Assembly: GCA_020725425.1 (NCBI GenBank)
Contig: DYFA01000016.1
Span: 62,001 to 126,000, forward strand
DNA length: 64,000 nucleotides
Source of the DNA: Aneurinibacillus sp.
GTDB taxonomy: Bacteria; Bacillota; UBA5301; DYFA01
Direction: 5' to 3'
The position numbers and the translations under genes were made by a program. Of the stretch, positions 1 through 8,165 are shown piece by piece. How positions within the stretch are numbered: position 1 is the stretch's first letter; each line of letters starts with the position of its first letter. The notes below the pieces were generated by a model. The model was not told where the DNA came from. It did not search any database and saw only the letters and a list, made by a program, of their open reading frames with translations.

Positions 1-300
1 CGCGAAGTTCTGGGGAGCTACTTCGAGGAGGATCTGTCCCTCGGGGAGATCGCCGAACAGCGGGGGGTCTCCCGGGCGGCGGTGCACGACGTAGTCCGGC
101 GGGGACTCAGAGCCCTGGAGGAGTACGAGGAGCGGTTGGGTCTCGTCGCCCGCTACGAGCAGGAGCGGCGCAGTCTGCACGGGCTTCTCTCCCGGGTCGA
201 GGAGGCGCTGGCCGCGGGATCCGGGGAGAGGGCCGCCCTGAAAGAGGTCAGGGCGATTCTCCGGAAGGCGCTGGCCGAGGGCGAGTGGCCGCTTGCTTGA
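1..300 (+). CDS. ylxM: YlxM family DNA-binding protein, 5' end missing
   Basis: The frame is open from base 1, so the gene starts before the window; 99 residues are visible. The visible N-terminal part has the sigma-70 region-4-like helix-turn-helix of YlxM (LSLGEIAEQRGVSRAAVHD), followed by a helical tail rich in Glu and Arg. YlxM accompanies ftsY and ffh in Bacillota and is thought to be an accessory factor of the signal recognition particle pathway; the HTH suggests nucleic-acid binding. It ends 37 bases before the chosen ffh start. The match is clear from the motif and the neighbour, although the start is not visible. Confidence 0.9.
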   Translation, partial: REVLGSYFEEDLSLGEIAEQRGVSRAAVHDVVRRGLRALEEYEERLGLVARYEQERRSLHGLLSRVEEALAAGSGERAALKEVRAILRKALAEGEWPLA

Positions 301-337
301 GCTGGCAGGCTGGCTGAGCCGGGAGAGGAGGAGTCCG

Positions 338-1672
338 GTGGCGTTTGAGAATCTGACGGCCCGTCTGGCCGAAACTTTCCGCCGCCTGCGGGGGAAAGGC
401 CGCCTTACCGAAGCAGACGTGGACGCGGCGCTGCGGGAAGTGCGGGTGGCGCTGCTTGAGGCGGACGTCAACTTCCGGGTGGCCAAGGAGTTCATCGCCC
501 GGGTCAGGGAGCGGGCGGTGGGCCGGGACATCCTCGAGAGTCTGACCCCGGCCCAGCAAGTCATCAAGGTGGTTTACGAGGAACTGGCAGCACTGCTCGG
601 CGGGGCTCAGGCGAAGCTGGGGCAAGCCGGGCGGGGGCCGACAGTGATTATGCTCTGCGGACTGCAGGGTTCCGGCAAGACCACCACCGCTGGCAAACTG
701 GCGCTTCACCTGAAGAAGCAGGGCCGGCGCCCGCTTCTCGTCGCCTGTGACGTGTACCGGCCCGCTGCCGTGCAGCAGTTGCAGGTGGTGGGTGAAGCCG
801 CGGGAGTCCCCGTCTTCAGCCGGGGGACCGTGGAGCCGGTGGGGATCGCCTGGGCGGCAGTGGAGCACGCCCGGCAGCACGGCCACGACCTGGTGCTGCT
901 CGACACCGCCGGCCGGCTGCATATCGACGCCGAGCTCATGGAGGAGTTGCGGCGGATGAAGGAGGCGGTCCACCCCCACGAGATCCTGCTGGTGGTGGAC
1001 GCGATGACCGGCCAGGACGCCGTGGCGGTGGCGGAGCGGTTCAACGCCGACCTGGGCGTCGACGGCGTCATCCTGACCAAGTTCGACGGGGACGCCCGGG
1101 GCGGGGCGGCGCTCTCCCTCCGGGCCGTGACTGGGAAGCCGATCAAGTTCGTCGGCACGGGGGAGAAGCTGGAGGGGCTGGAGCCGTTCCATCCGGACCG
1201 GGCAGCCTCCCGGATCCTCGGGATGGGCGACGTGCTGACGCTGATCGAAAAGGCCGAGGAGGCCTTCGACGCCAAGCAGGCCCAGAAGATGCAGGAGAAG
1301 CTGCAGGAGGCTCGCTTCGACCTGGAGGACTTCCTCGCCCAGATGCAGCAGATGCGGAAGATGGGGCCGCTCAACGAAGTCCTGCGGATGCTGCCCGGGG
1401 CCGCCGGCCGGGGATTGGCCGGACTCCAAGTGGACGAGAGGCAGCTGAAGCGGGTCGAGGCGATCATCCAGTCGATGACCTCTGACGAGCGCCGGAATCC
1501 GCAGATCATCGACGGGAGCCGCCGGAGGCGGATCGCCGCCGGCAGCGGTACCCAGATCCAAGACGTGAACCGTTTGTTGAAACAGTTCGAGGCGACGCGC
1601 CAGCTCTTGCGCCAGTTCGGCTTCGGGGAGAAAAAAACCAGGCACGGTCGGCGCCTCCCCTTCTTCCGGTAG
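338..1672 (+). CDS. ffh: Signal recognition particle GTPase Ffh
   Basis: 444 residues, normal for Ffh. It binds signal sequences and 4.5S/6S RNA and delivers ribosomes to FtsY at the membrane. An N-terminal four-helix bundle begins AFENLTARLAETF; the G domain has a P-loop (GLQGSGKTTT, about residues 107-115), DTAGR and TKFDGDARGG; a Met-rich M domain carries the RNA-binding motif RRRRIAAGSGTQ. I chose GTG 338, 7 bases after a GGAGAGGAGGAG Shine-Dalgarno, because families begin with (M)AFENL; an in-frame TTG at 293 would add 15 unmatched residues. The tail is basic (KKTRHGRRLPFFR) rather than the usual Met/Gly-rich end. Confidence 0.97.
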   Translation: MAFENLTARLAETFRRLRGKGRLTEADVDAALREVRVALLEADVNFRVAKEFIARVRERAVGRDILESLTPAQQVIKVVYEELAALLGGAQAKLGQAGRGPTVIMLCGLQGSGKTTTAGKLALHLKKQGRRPLLVACDVYRPAAVQQLQVVGEAAGVPVFSRGTVEPVGIAWAAVEHARQHGHDLVLLDTAGRLHIDAELMEELRRMKEAVHPHEILLVVDAMTGQDAVAVAERFNADLGVDGVILTKFDGDARGGAALSLRAVTGKPIKFVGTGEKLEGLEPFHPDRAASRILGMGDVLTLIEKAEEAFDAKQAQKMQEKLQEARFDLEDFLAQMQQMRKMGPLNEVLRMLPGAAGRGLAGLQVDERQLKRVEAIIQSMTSDERRNPQIIDGSRRRRIAAGSGTQIQDVNRLLKQFEATRQLLRQFGFGEKKTRHGRRLPFFR

Positions 1673-1731
1673 CCGGCGGCGTCAGCCCGAGGCTCCGCGA
1701 GCCAAAGCATCCTGAGAGGAGGTGAGCAACC

Positions 1732-2013
1732 TTGGCAGTGAGGATTCGGTTGAAGCGGATGGGAGCCAAGAAGCGGCCATTTTACCGGCTGGTGGTGGCT
1801 GACTCCCGCTTCCCGGCCGACGGCCGGTTCATCGAGACGATCGGCGAGTACAATCCCATCGCCGAGCCGGCTGAATTGCGCGTGGACAAGGAGAAGGCCA
1901 TCGAGTGGCTCAAGAAGGGGGCCCAGCCATCGGACACCGCGCGGCGTCTCCTGTCACAAGCGGGAGTCCTGAAGGAGTTGGCCGCCGGCAAAGCTGCGCA
2001 GGCCGGAGAGTGA
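1732..2013 (+). CDS. rpsP: 30S ribosomal protein S16
   Basis: 93 residues, typical bS16 length. It begins with the conserved [18 protein letters not shown] and continues with [15 protein letters not shown] and IGEYNP. bS16 is a 16S rRNA-binding protein needed for 30S body assembly. The start is TTG at 1732, directly supported by a strong GAGAGGAGGTGAG ribosome-binding site and by family alignment. It sits between ffh and khpA, the standard Bacillota order, and is probably co-transcribed with both. Confidence 0.97.
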   Translation: MAVRIRLKRMGAKKRPFYRLVVADSRFPADGRFIETIGEYNPIAEPAELRVDKEKAIEWLKKGAQPSDTARRLLSQAGVLKELAAGKAAQAGE

Positions 2014-2026
2014 CGGGGGTGGGTTC

Positions 2027-2257
2027 ATGAAGGAGCTCCTGGAGTACATCGTGAGCCAACTGGTCGACCACCCGGAGGAGATCCGGGTCGAAGAGCGGGC
2101 CGGCGACGACGAGGTGGTCCTCGAGGTGAAGGTGGCGCCCTCGGACACGGGGAAAATCATCGGCCGGCAGGGGCGCATCGCCAAGGCGCTTCGCACCGTG
2201 GTCAAGGCAGCGGCGGTCCGCGACGGCCGCCGGGTGACGGTCGACATCCTGGACTAG
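2027..2257 (+). CDS. khpA: KH-domain RNA-binding protein KhpA (YlqC)
   Basis: 76 residues making up a single KH domain, with the RNA-gripping GxxG loop in IIGRQGRIAKAL (about residues 44-55). KhpA pairs with KhpB (not in this window) as an RNA chaperone in Gram-positive bacteria, with effects on cell elongation. It starts at ATG 2027 after GACGGGGGTGG, 13 bases after rpsP and 11 bases before rimM, so it belongs to the same ribosome-assembly operon. Confidence 0.93.
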   Translation: MKELLEYIVSQLVDHPEEIRVEERAGDDEVVLEVKVAPSDTGKIIGRQGRIAKALRTVVKAAAVRDGRRVTVDILD

Positions 2258-2268
2258 GGGCGAGGCGA

Positions 2269-2820
2269 GTGCGCCAACCGGTGAGATTCGTCGCCATCGG
2301 GGAGATCGTAGCCCCCCACGGCCTCCGCGGCGAGGTCCGGGTTCTGCCGCTCACTGATTTCCCGGAGCGGTTTGAAACCACCGGGCGCGTGCTGCTCGGG
2401 CCGCCCGGCGGAGAGCCCGCAGGGGCCCCGGTGGCAGTCGAGCGGGCCCGGCGGCAGGGGCGGCTGGTGCTATTGAAGCTGGCCGGCGTGGACTCCGTCG
2501 AGGCGGCCGAAAGCCTGCGGGGGCGCCTGCTCTTCGTCCCCCGCCAGGAGGTGGTCCCGCTTCCCGAGGGGCGGTTCTACGTGTTCGACCTGGTGGGGTT
2601 GTTGGTCGTGACGGAGGACGGAGCACCGCTCGGGAAACTCGTGGCGGTCCTGGACAACCCGGCCAATGATCTCTTTGTGGTCCGGCCTCCAGGCGGCGGA
2701 CGGGACATCCTGCTTCCGGCATTGAAGAGCGTGGTCCGGGAAATCGACCTGGCCGGCGGGCGGATGGTGGTCAGTCCTCTCCCCGGAATGCTCGAGGCGA
2801 GTGAGGCGAGCCGGGAATGA
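2269..2820 (+). CDS. rimM: 16S rRNA processing protein RimM
   Basis: 183 residues. The N-terminal RimM beta-barrel begins [21 protein letters not shown], and the C-terminal PRC-barrel contains FYVFDLVGL and [11 protein letters not shown]. RimM binds S19 and the 16S 3' domain during 30S head maturation. The GTG start at 2269 follows GGGGCGAGG. Its TGA stop overlaps the trmD ATG by 4 bases, indicating translational coupling of this adjacent pair. Confidence 0.95.
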   Translation: MRQPVRFVAIGEIVAPHGLRGEVRVLPLTDFPERFETTGRVLLGPPGGEPAGAPVAVERARRQGRLVLLKLAGVDSVEAAESLRGRLLFVPRQEVVPLPEGRFYVFDLVGLLVVTEDGAPLGKLVAVLDNPANDLFVVRPPGGGRDILLPALKSVVREIDLAGGRMVVSPLPGMLEASEASRE

Positions 2821-3593
2821 GATTCGATGTGCTGACCGTTTTCCCCGGGATGTTCAGCGGGCCACTCACGGAGTCGATCCTCAAGCGGGCCCAGGAAAAC
2901 GGCCTGATCGAGGTGGCGGTGCACGACCTGCGGGAGTTCACTGCTGACCGCCATCGGACCACTGACGACTCGCCCTTCGGCGGGGGTGCAGGCATGGTGA
3001 TGCTGGCCGAGCCGATCGCCCGGGCGCTGGAGGCCGTGCGGCGGGCCCGCCCGCATGGCCGTCCCCGCATTATCGCCTTGACGCCGGCAGGGCGCTGCTT
3101 CAAGCAGGAGGTAGCCCGGGAGTTGGCCCGGGAGGAGTGGCTCATCCTGATCTGCGGCCACTATGAGGGGATTGACGAGCGGGCGCTGACCCTGGCAGAC
3201 GAGGAGCTCTCCATCGGGGATTACGTGCTCACCGGAGGAGAGCTCCCGGCGATGGTGGTGATCGACGCCGTGGCCCGCCTGCAGCCGGGAGTCCTTGGGG
3301 GCGCCGCCTCCACGGCCGAGGAGTCGTTCGACGACGGGCTGCTTGAATACCCCCACTACACCCGGCCGGCCGTGTGGCGGGGCCTTCCGGTGCCGGAGGT
3401 GCTCCTGTCGGGGAACCACGCCGCCATCCGCCGGTGGCGGCGCAAGGAGGCGCTGCGCCGGACCTGGCGGCGACGTCCGGATCTCCTGGCCGGGCGGCGA
3501 TTGCCCCCCGAAGACGAGCAGCTATTGCAGGAAGTGTTGGCGGAAGAAGGGGAGGCTCCGGAGCCGTCCGTGCCTGGGGACGCCCCGTTGTAA
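2817..3593 (+). CDS. trmD: tRNA (guanine-N1-)-methyltransferase TrmD
   Basis: 258 residues. It methylates G37 of tRNAs with SAM to prevent +1 frameshifting. SPOUT-fold motifs are intact: [13 protein letters not shown] at the start, the SAM-binding trefoil-knot region [14 protein letters not shown], and the substrate motif [13 protein letters not shown]. The ATG at 2817 overlaps the rimM stop by 4 bases. The last codons and the TAA overlap the -35 hexamer of the promoter predicted for rplS. Confidence 0.97.
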   Translation: MRFDVLTVFPGMFSGPLTESILKRAQENGLIEVAVHDLREFTADRHRTTDDSPFGGGAGMVMLAEPIARALEAVRRARPHGRPRIIALTPAGRCFKQEVARELAREEWLILICGHYEGIDERALTLADEELSIGDYVLTGGELPAMVVIDAVARLQPGVLGGAASTAEESFDDGLLEYPHYTRPAVWRGLPVPEVLLSGNHAAIRRWRRKEALRRTWRRRPDLLAGRRLPPEDEQLLQEVLAEEGEAPEPSVPGDAPL

Positions 3594-3616
3594 AGGCCTG
3601 CGGGGTGTGTTATACT
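3588..3616 (+). promoter_or_regulatory. Sigma-A promoter for rplS
   Basis: TTGTAA (3588-3593, containing the trmD stop) and TATACT (3611-3616) are separated by exactly 17 bases, with an extended -10 TG at 3608-3609. The -10 matches five of six consensus bases and the -35 four of six. It would give rplS a separate transcript in addition to read-through from trmD. Confidence 0.7.
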
Positions 3617-3668
3617 AAATGCCAGGTTTTTGCCGGGACTGGTTGGGCTGGTTACAGAAGGAGGGACT

Positions 3669-4019
3669 ATGGTGAATCTGATCGATTCGGTCCAGAGCGC
3701 GCAGCTGCGCCGGGACCTGCCGGATTTCTCCCCCGGGGACACGGTCCGGGTGTACGTCAAGGTCGTCGAGGCCGGGCGCGAGCGCATCCAGGCGTTCGAG
3801 GGCACCGTGATCGGGCGCCACGGCGGCGGCCTGGACGAGACTTTCACTGTTCGGAAGATCTCCGACGGGGTGGGCGTAGAGCGGACTTTCCCGCTGCACT
3901 CGCCGCGCATCGACCGCCTGGAGGTGGTCCGGGAGGGCCGGGTGCGTCGGGCCAAGCTGTACTATCTGCGGCAGCGGACGGGGAAAGCGGCCCGGATCCA
4001 GGAAAAGCGCCGGGTGTAG
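3669..4019 (+). CDS. rplS: 50S ribosomal protein L19
   Basis: 116 residues, the usual bL19 length. Conserved stretches include [23 protein letters not shown] and [12 protein letters not shown]. bL19 lies at the 30S/50S interface. I chose ATG 3669, preceded by GAAGGAGGG at about the right distance; an upstream in-frame start would add 13 residues absent from the family. It is the last gene before a strong terminator. Confidence 0.97.
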   Translation: MVNLIDSVQSAQLRRDLPDFSPGDTVRVYVKVVEAGRERIQAFEGTVIGRHGGGLDETFTVRKISDGVGVERTFPLHSPRIDRLEVVREGRVRRAKLYYLRQRTGKAARIQEKRRV

Positions 4020-4027
4020 AGAGCAGG

Positions 4028-4060
4028 AAAAGGGCTGGAAACAGTCCTTTTTTCTTTTTT
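4028..4060 (+). terminator. Intrinsic terminator after rplS
   Basis: A 10-bp stem (AAAAGGGCTG at 4028-4037 with CAGTCCTTTT at 4042-4051, one G-T wobble) closes a GAAA tetraloop and runs into a T tract ending at 4060. This is one of the clearest terminators in the window. Confidence 0.9.
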
Positions 4061-4072
4061 CGGGGTGGTGGC

Positions 4073-4603
4073 GTGCGCAGACAGGAATCGCCGGCGTGGC
4101 GCGGGTACGCCGGACTGGTGGTCATGGCGCTGGCGGTGGCGGTCTTTATGGTGGCGTTCGTCGCCCAGCCGTTCGTGGTCGAGGGATCCTCGATGGACCC
4201 GTCGCTGCGCCAAGGGGAGCGCCTCATCGTGAGCAAGCTCGCCTACCGGTTCGGCCGGCCGGAGCGGGGCGACGTCATCGTCTTCCGTTACCCCGTCAAT
4301 CGCCGGGTGAGGTTTGTCAAGCGCGTCGTAGGCCTGCCGGGGGAGACGGTCGCTATCCGCAACGGCAGGGTGCTGGTGAATGGGCGGCCGCTGGCCGAAG
4401 CCTATCTGATCGACGTCACGCTCGGGGAGTTCGGGCCAGTTCGGGTGCCTCCAGGACGCCTCTTCGTCCTCGGCGACAACCGGGCGAACAGCCGCGACAG
4501 CCGGTACCCCGAGGTGGGGATGATCTCCTGTCGGGACGTGGTGGGAAAAGCTGTGGCGGTCTACTGGCCACCGGCCCTGGTGGGCCCGATCGGGGGCAGG
4601 TAA
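4073..4603 (+). CDS. lepB: Type I signal peptidase
   Basis: 176 residues, the size of Gram-positive SipS-type enzymes. It cleaves signal peptides of exported proteins at the outer face of the membrane. One N-terminal membrane helix (about residues 14-33) is followed by the Ser nucleophile S40 in GSSMDPS, the general-base Lys K83 in VRFVKRVVGLPGE, and the late box LGDNRANSRDSR. GTG 4073 is chosen for its position just before the membrane helix and its SD-like GGGGTGGTGG. It begins only 13 bases after the rplS terminator and no separate promoter is obvious. rbgA starts at the base after its stop. Confidence 0.95.
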   Translation: MRRQESPAWRGYAGLVVMALAVAVFMVAFVAQPFVVEGSSMDPSLRQGERLIVSKLAYRFGRPERGDVIVFRYPVNRRVRFVKRVVGLPGETVAIRNGRVLVNGRPLAEAYLIDVTLGEFGPVRVPPGRLFVLGDNRANSRDSRYPEVGMISCRDVVGKAVAVYWPPALVGPIGGR

Positions 4604-5464
4604 GTGTCGTTTCAATGGTATCCCGGCCACATGGACAAGGCCAAGCGGGAGGTGCTGCGCTACCTGAAGGGGGTGGACGTGGTAGTCGAGGTGCTCGACG
4701 CCCGCATCCCCGCCTCCAGCCGGAACCCGGAGATCGACCGCCTCCTGCTCGGCCTCACCCGCGTGGTGGCCCTCAATAAGGCCGACCTGGCGGACCGGGA
4801 GAAGACGCAGCGGTGGTTGGGCCACCTTTCCCGGCAGGGGTGGCCGGCGGTGGCCACCGACGCGGTGAGCGGAGCGGGGATCCGGGAGCTTTTGGGCACG
4901 ATCGAGCGCCTGGCGGAGGAGAGGCTCGCTGCCTGGATGCGCAAGGGCAGGCAACGCCGGGCGGTGCGGCTGATGGTGGTGGGCGTGCCGAACGTCGGGA
5001 AGTCTTCGGTCATCAACCGGATGGCCGGGCGGAGCGGTGCCAAAACCGGGGATCTGCCGGGGGTGACGCGCGGCCCGCAGTGGCTGCGGGTCGGTCAGGA
5101 ATTGGAGCTTTTGGACATGCCGGGCATTCTCTGGCCCAAGCTGGGTGAGCCTGAGGTGGGCTTCAAACTGGCCGCAACGGGGGCCATCGAGGCGCGCCTC
5201 TTCCGGGCGGAGGAAGTAGCTCTACGCCTCCTGCGCTGGGTGGCGCAGGAGGCGCCGGGGGCAGTGACTGCCCGGTTCGAGCTGCGGGAGGAAGAACAAC
5301 GGGAGCCGGCAGCAATGCTGGAGGCGATAGGGCGCCGGCGCGGATGCCTAACAGCCGGGGGGCGGGTCGACCTGGAGCGGGCCGCTGTCGTGGTTCTGAC
5401 CGAGTTCCGGAAGGGGCGCCTCGGTGCCTACACGTTGGACGACCCCCCGGAGGAGCCGACGTGA
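4604..5464 (+). CDS. rbgA: Ribosome biogenesis GTPase RbgA (YlqF)
   Basis: 286 residues. It is a circularly permuted GTPase: the G4 motif NKADL comes before G1 (GVPNVGKSS, about residues 126-134), then the G3-like DMPG. The family signature FQWYPGHMDKAKRE opens the protein. RbgA drives late 50S maturation (uL6 and uL16 incorporation). The GTG start at 4604 directly abuts the lepB stop, and the C-terminal helical domain is complete. Position next to rnhB is the usual Bacillota arrangement. Confidence 0.95.
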   Translation: MSFQWYPGHMDKAKREVLRYLKGVDVVVEVLDARIPASSRNPEIDRLLLGLTRVVALNKADLADREKTQRWLGHLSRQGWPAVATDAVSGAGIRELLGTIERLAEERLAAWMRKGRQRRAVRLMVVGVPNVGKSSVINRMAGRSGAKTGDLPGVTRGPQWLRVGQELELLDMPGILWPKLGEPEVGFKLAATGAIEARLFRAEEVALRLLRWVAQEAPGAVTARFELREEEQREPAAMLEAIGRRRGCLTAGGRVDLERAAVVVLTEFRKGRLGAYTLDDPPEEPT

Positions 5465-5537
5465 GTCCGTCTCCCGCGGGAGGAGACCCGCGCCTCCCCG
5501 ACGAATAGACGTCCGGGGTTGTTTTGAGGGTTTTCGC

Positions 5538-6224
5538 ATGAACTGCCCGCCGGGCGCTTCGGCCAGCCGCCGCAAACCAGTTCAGGGAGAGAGGGAAGAA
5601 GAACTCCGGGCAGCCATGCTCCAGCGGGAGCGTGAGGCCCGGCGGCGTGGTGTCTCTGTGCTCTGCGGGGTGGACGAGGCTGGGCGGGGGCCGCTGGCCG
5701 GCCCGGTCGTGGCGGCCGCAGTCATCCTTCCGGAGGATTGTTATATCGCCGGAGTGCGTGACTCCAAAACCCTCTCCGCCCAGCAGCGGGAGCGACTGTA
5801 CCGCGAGGTGACCCGGTGGGCGGTGGACTTCAGCGTCGGCGTGGTCGATGTCCGGGAGATCGACGCCTTGAACATCCAGCAGGCCACCTATAGAGCTATG
5901 CGCCTGTCGATCGAGGGCTTGCGCCCCCGACCGGAGCTGGCCCTGGTAGACGGGTTGCCGGTACCGGGGCTTCCCGTGCCTCATGAGGCGCTGGTGGACG
6001 GAGACGCCCTCTCCCACGTCATCGCCGCAGCCTCCATTGTGGCCAAAGTGACCCGGGACCGCATTATGGCGGCCTACGCCGCCCTCTACCCGGAGTACGG
6101 GTTTGACGAGCACAAGGGGTACTGCACGCCAGCCCATCTGCAAAGCCTGCGCTTGTACGGGCCATGCCCCCTGCACCGCCGCTCGTTCGCTCCGGTCGCC
6201 GAGGCCGCAAGGCGCGGCCGGTAG
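5538..6224 (+). CDS. rnhB: Ribonuclease HII
   Basis: 228 residues from ATG 5538. It nicks RNA/DNA hybrids and removes single ribonucleotides from DNA. The active-site block GVDEAGRGPLAGP (D46, E47) is followed by DSKTLS, a conserved Asp region in ALVDG and the HKGY motif. A helical, charged N-terminal stretch of about 40 residues precedes the catalytic core, as in B. subtilis RnhB. The start is uncertain: ATG 5616 would give a shorter core-only protein, and neither start has a strong SD (GAGGG and GAGGGAAG respectively). Confidence 0.93.
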   Translation: MNCPPGASASRRKPVQGEREEELRAAMLQREREARRRGVSVLCGVDEAGRGPLAGPVVAAAVILPEDCYIAGVRDSKTLSAQQRERLYREVTRWAVDFSVGVVDVREIDALNIQQATYRAMRLSIEGLRPRPELALVDGLPVPGLPVPHEALVDGDALSHVIAAASIVAKVTRDRIMAAYAALYPEYGFDEHKGYCTPAHLQSLRLYGPCPLHRRSFAPVAEAARRGR

Positions 6225-6274
6225 CGCCGGCCCGGGTTTTCCTCTCCCTCTCCCTGTGCGAAAGGAAGATCGCC

Positions 6275-6634
6275 TTGTCGAACCGGCAGGACCTGGGCCG
6301 GGCCGGGGAAGAGGTAGCTCTGGGCTTTCTCTCCGCCCAGGGTTGGCAATGCGTGGGGCGCCGCGTCCGGAGCCGCTACGGTGAGATCGACCTGGCCGGC
6401 GAGGAGGAGGATGAACTGGTGTTTGTCGAGGTCAAGACGCGGGCGAGTGTGCGGTGCGGAGCGCCCGAGGAAGCGTGGACGAAGGAGAAGCGGCGGCGGT
6501 TGTGGAAGACCGCCGCTTGCCTTTTGGCCAGCCGTCCCGGGGTGCGGTTCCGCTTCGACCTGGTGGTGGTGCGAGTAGGGAAAGGGGAGATCAGCGTGCG
6601 CCGTTACCGGAACGTGCTCGGGAGGTGGGCGTGA
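6275..6634 (+). CDS. yraN: YraN family (UPF0102) endonuclease-like protein
   Basis: 119 residues, normal for the family. It has a PD-(D/E)XK nuclease-like pattern: GRAGEEVALGFL, RYGEIDLA, then LVFVEVKTR. Biochemical function is not established; it commonly sits beside rnhB and comM-type genes. I chose TTG 6275 because AAAGGAAG lies about 6 bases upstream and the family motif starts soon after; longer in-frame starts would overlap rnhB with Arg/Pro-rich, unconserved residues. Confidence 0.9.
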   Translation: MSNRQDLGRAGEEVALGFLSAQGWQCVGRRVRSRYGEIDLAGEEEDELVFVEVKTRASVRCGAPEEAWTKEKRRRLWKTAACLLASRPGVRFRFDLVVVRVGKGEISVRRYRNVLGRWA

Positions 6635-6635
6635 A

Positions 6636-8165
6636 GTGCTGGCGCGAGTGCGGAGCGCGTCGCTGGTAGGCGTGGAAGCGGTGCCGGTAGGAGTGGAGGT
6701 GGACGTCTCCCCCGGTCTGCCCTGTTTCGACATCGTCGGGCTCCCAGGGGCGGCAGTGCGGGAGAGCCGGGACCGGGTGAGGGCGGCGGTCCGCAACGCC
6801 GGCTTGCCCTTCCCGCTGCAGAGGGTCACGGTCAACCTGGCCCCGGCCGGGTTGAAAAAGGAGGGGGCCCTGTTTGACCTGCCGATCGCTCTAGCACTGC
6901 TGGCGGCAGCGGGGGTGATTCCCGCAGCCGCGCTGGAGGGCCGCCTGGTGGCTGGGGAACTCTCGCTGGACGGCGCAGTGCGGCCGGTGCGGGGGATCGT
7001 GGCCGTGGCACTCTTGGCCCGGGCGGAGGGGGCGGCCCTGGTCTTGCCCGAGGCCAACCTGGAGGAAGGGGAGGTCGTTGAGGGGCTCACCCTGGAACCG
7101 GTGGCCACGCTCAGCGGGGCGGTGGAGCTGGTGCGGGGGCGGCGGGAAGCGTCCGGCCAGCGGCGGGCGCGGCCGGGTCCCGGCGCAAGAAACGGGGGGG
7201 AAGAAGCTGACCTGGCAGAGGTGGCGGGCCAGGCGGCCGGCAAGCGCGCGCTGGAGATCGCCGCGGCAGGGGGGCACAGCCTGCTCCTGATCGGTCCGCC
7301 CGGCGCCGGCAAGACCATGCTGGCGCGCCGACTCCCCTCATTGCTGCCTCCGCTTGACCGGGAGGAGGCCTTGACGGTGACCCGCATCCACAGCGTGGCG
7401 GGGATGCTGCCGCCAGGCACCGGCCTTTTGACGGCGCGCCCGTTTCGCGCGCCACACCACTCGATCAGCTTGGCGGGGCTTTTGGGGGGCGGGGCGGGCG
7501 CCTGTCCAGGCGAACTGAGCCTGGCCCACGGCGGGGTCCTCTTCCTGGACGAGTTCACGGAGTTCCCGCCTCACGTCCGGGAGGCCCTGCGGCAGCCTCT
7601 GGAGGAGGGGAAACTGGTGCTGTGCCGGGCGGCGGTCCGCGTCACGCTACCTGCCCGGGCGCTGTTGGTGCTGGCCTGCAATCCCTGTCCCTGTGGGTAC
7701 GCCGGGGACGACCGCGTCGCCTGCGGCTGCCGGCCGGACGAGGTGGCCCGCTACCGCCGGCGGTTTTCCGGACCGTTGCTCGACCGGATCGACCTGGCAG
7801 TGCGGCTGAACCGCTTGAGCGCTGCCGAGCTGATGGAGGCGGGAAAGGGGGAGGGTTCAGCCCTGGTGAGGGACCGCGTCGAGCGGGCGAGGGCGCGCCA
7901 GGCGTCCCGCCTGGCCGGGGAGGAGGGACGGACCAACGCCTGTCTGCGCCCGGAGGAGCTGCGGCGGTGGGTGACTCTGGCGCCGGCCACCCGACGTCTC
8001 CTCGAGCGGGCGGTGGACCACTACAGGTTGAGCGCCCGGGGATACTACCGGACGCTCCGGGTGGCCCGGACCATCGCCGACCTGGCAGGGGAAGAGGGGG
8101 TCCGGCCCGAGCACGCCGCAGAAGCCCTGGAGTACCGCGTTGAGCGGGTGATGGGGCGATGGTAA
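6636..8165 (+). CDS. comM: YifB/ComM-like Mg-chelatase family AAA+ ATPase
   Basis: 509 residues, full length. The N-terminal Lon-protease-like domain (LARVRSASLVGVEA to about residue 170) is followed by an AAA+ Mg-chelatase domain with Walker A GPPGAGKT (about residue 221) and Walker B VLFLDEF, then a C-terminal Mg-chelatase helical domain. ComM-type helicases aid branch migration of incoming DNA during natural transformation in Gram-negatives; the role in Bacillota is less certain. It starts 1 base after the yraN stop and overlaps dprA by 7 bases, which fits a role in DNA uptake or recombination. Confidence 0.92.
   Translation: MLARVRSASLVGVEAVPVGVEVDVSPGLPCFDIVGLPGAAVRESRDRVRAAVRNAGLPFPLQRVTVNLAPAGLKKEGALFDLPIALALLAAAGVIPAAALEGRLVAGELSLDGAVRPVRGIVAVALLARAEGAALVLPEANLEEGEVVEGLTLEPVATLSGAVELVRGRREASGQRRARPGPGARNGGEEADLAEVAGQAAGKRALEIAAAGGHSLLLIGPPGAGKTMLARRLPSLLPPLDREEALTVTRIHSVAGMLPPGTGLLTARPFRAPHHSISLAGLLGGGAGACPGELSLAHGGVLFLDEFTEFPPHVREALRQPLEEGKLVLCRAAVRVTLPARALLVLACNPCPCGYAGDDRVACGCRPDEVARYRRRFSGPLLDRIDLAVRLNRLSAAELMEAGKGEGSALVRDRVERARARQASRLAGEEGRTNACLRPEELRRWVTLAPATRRLLERAVDHYRLSARGYYRTLRVARTIADLAGEEGVRPEHAAEALEYRVERVMGRW

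Noticed and set aside
3617-3668. L19-type ribosomal leader upstream of rplS
   Set aside because: The leader is about 45 bases with no pairing resembling the known L19 leader.
5466-5490. Hairpin GTCTCC...GGAGAC after rbgA as a terminator
   Set aside because: Only 6 bp, no T tract and inside the likely rnhB leader.
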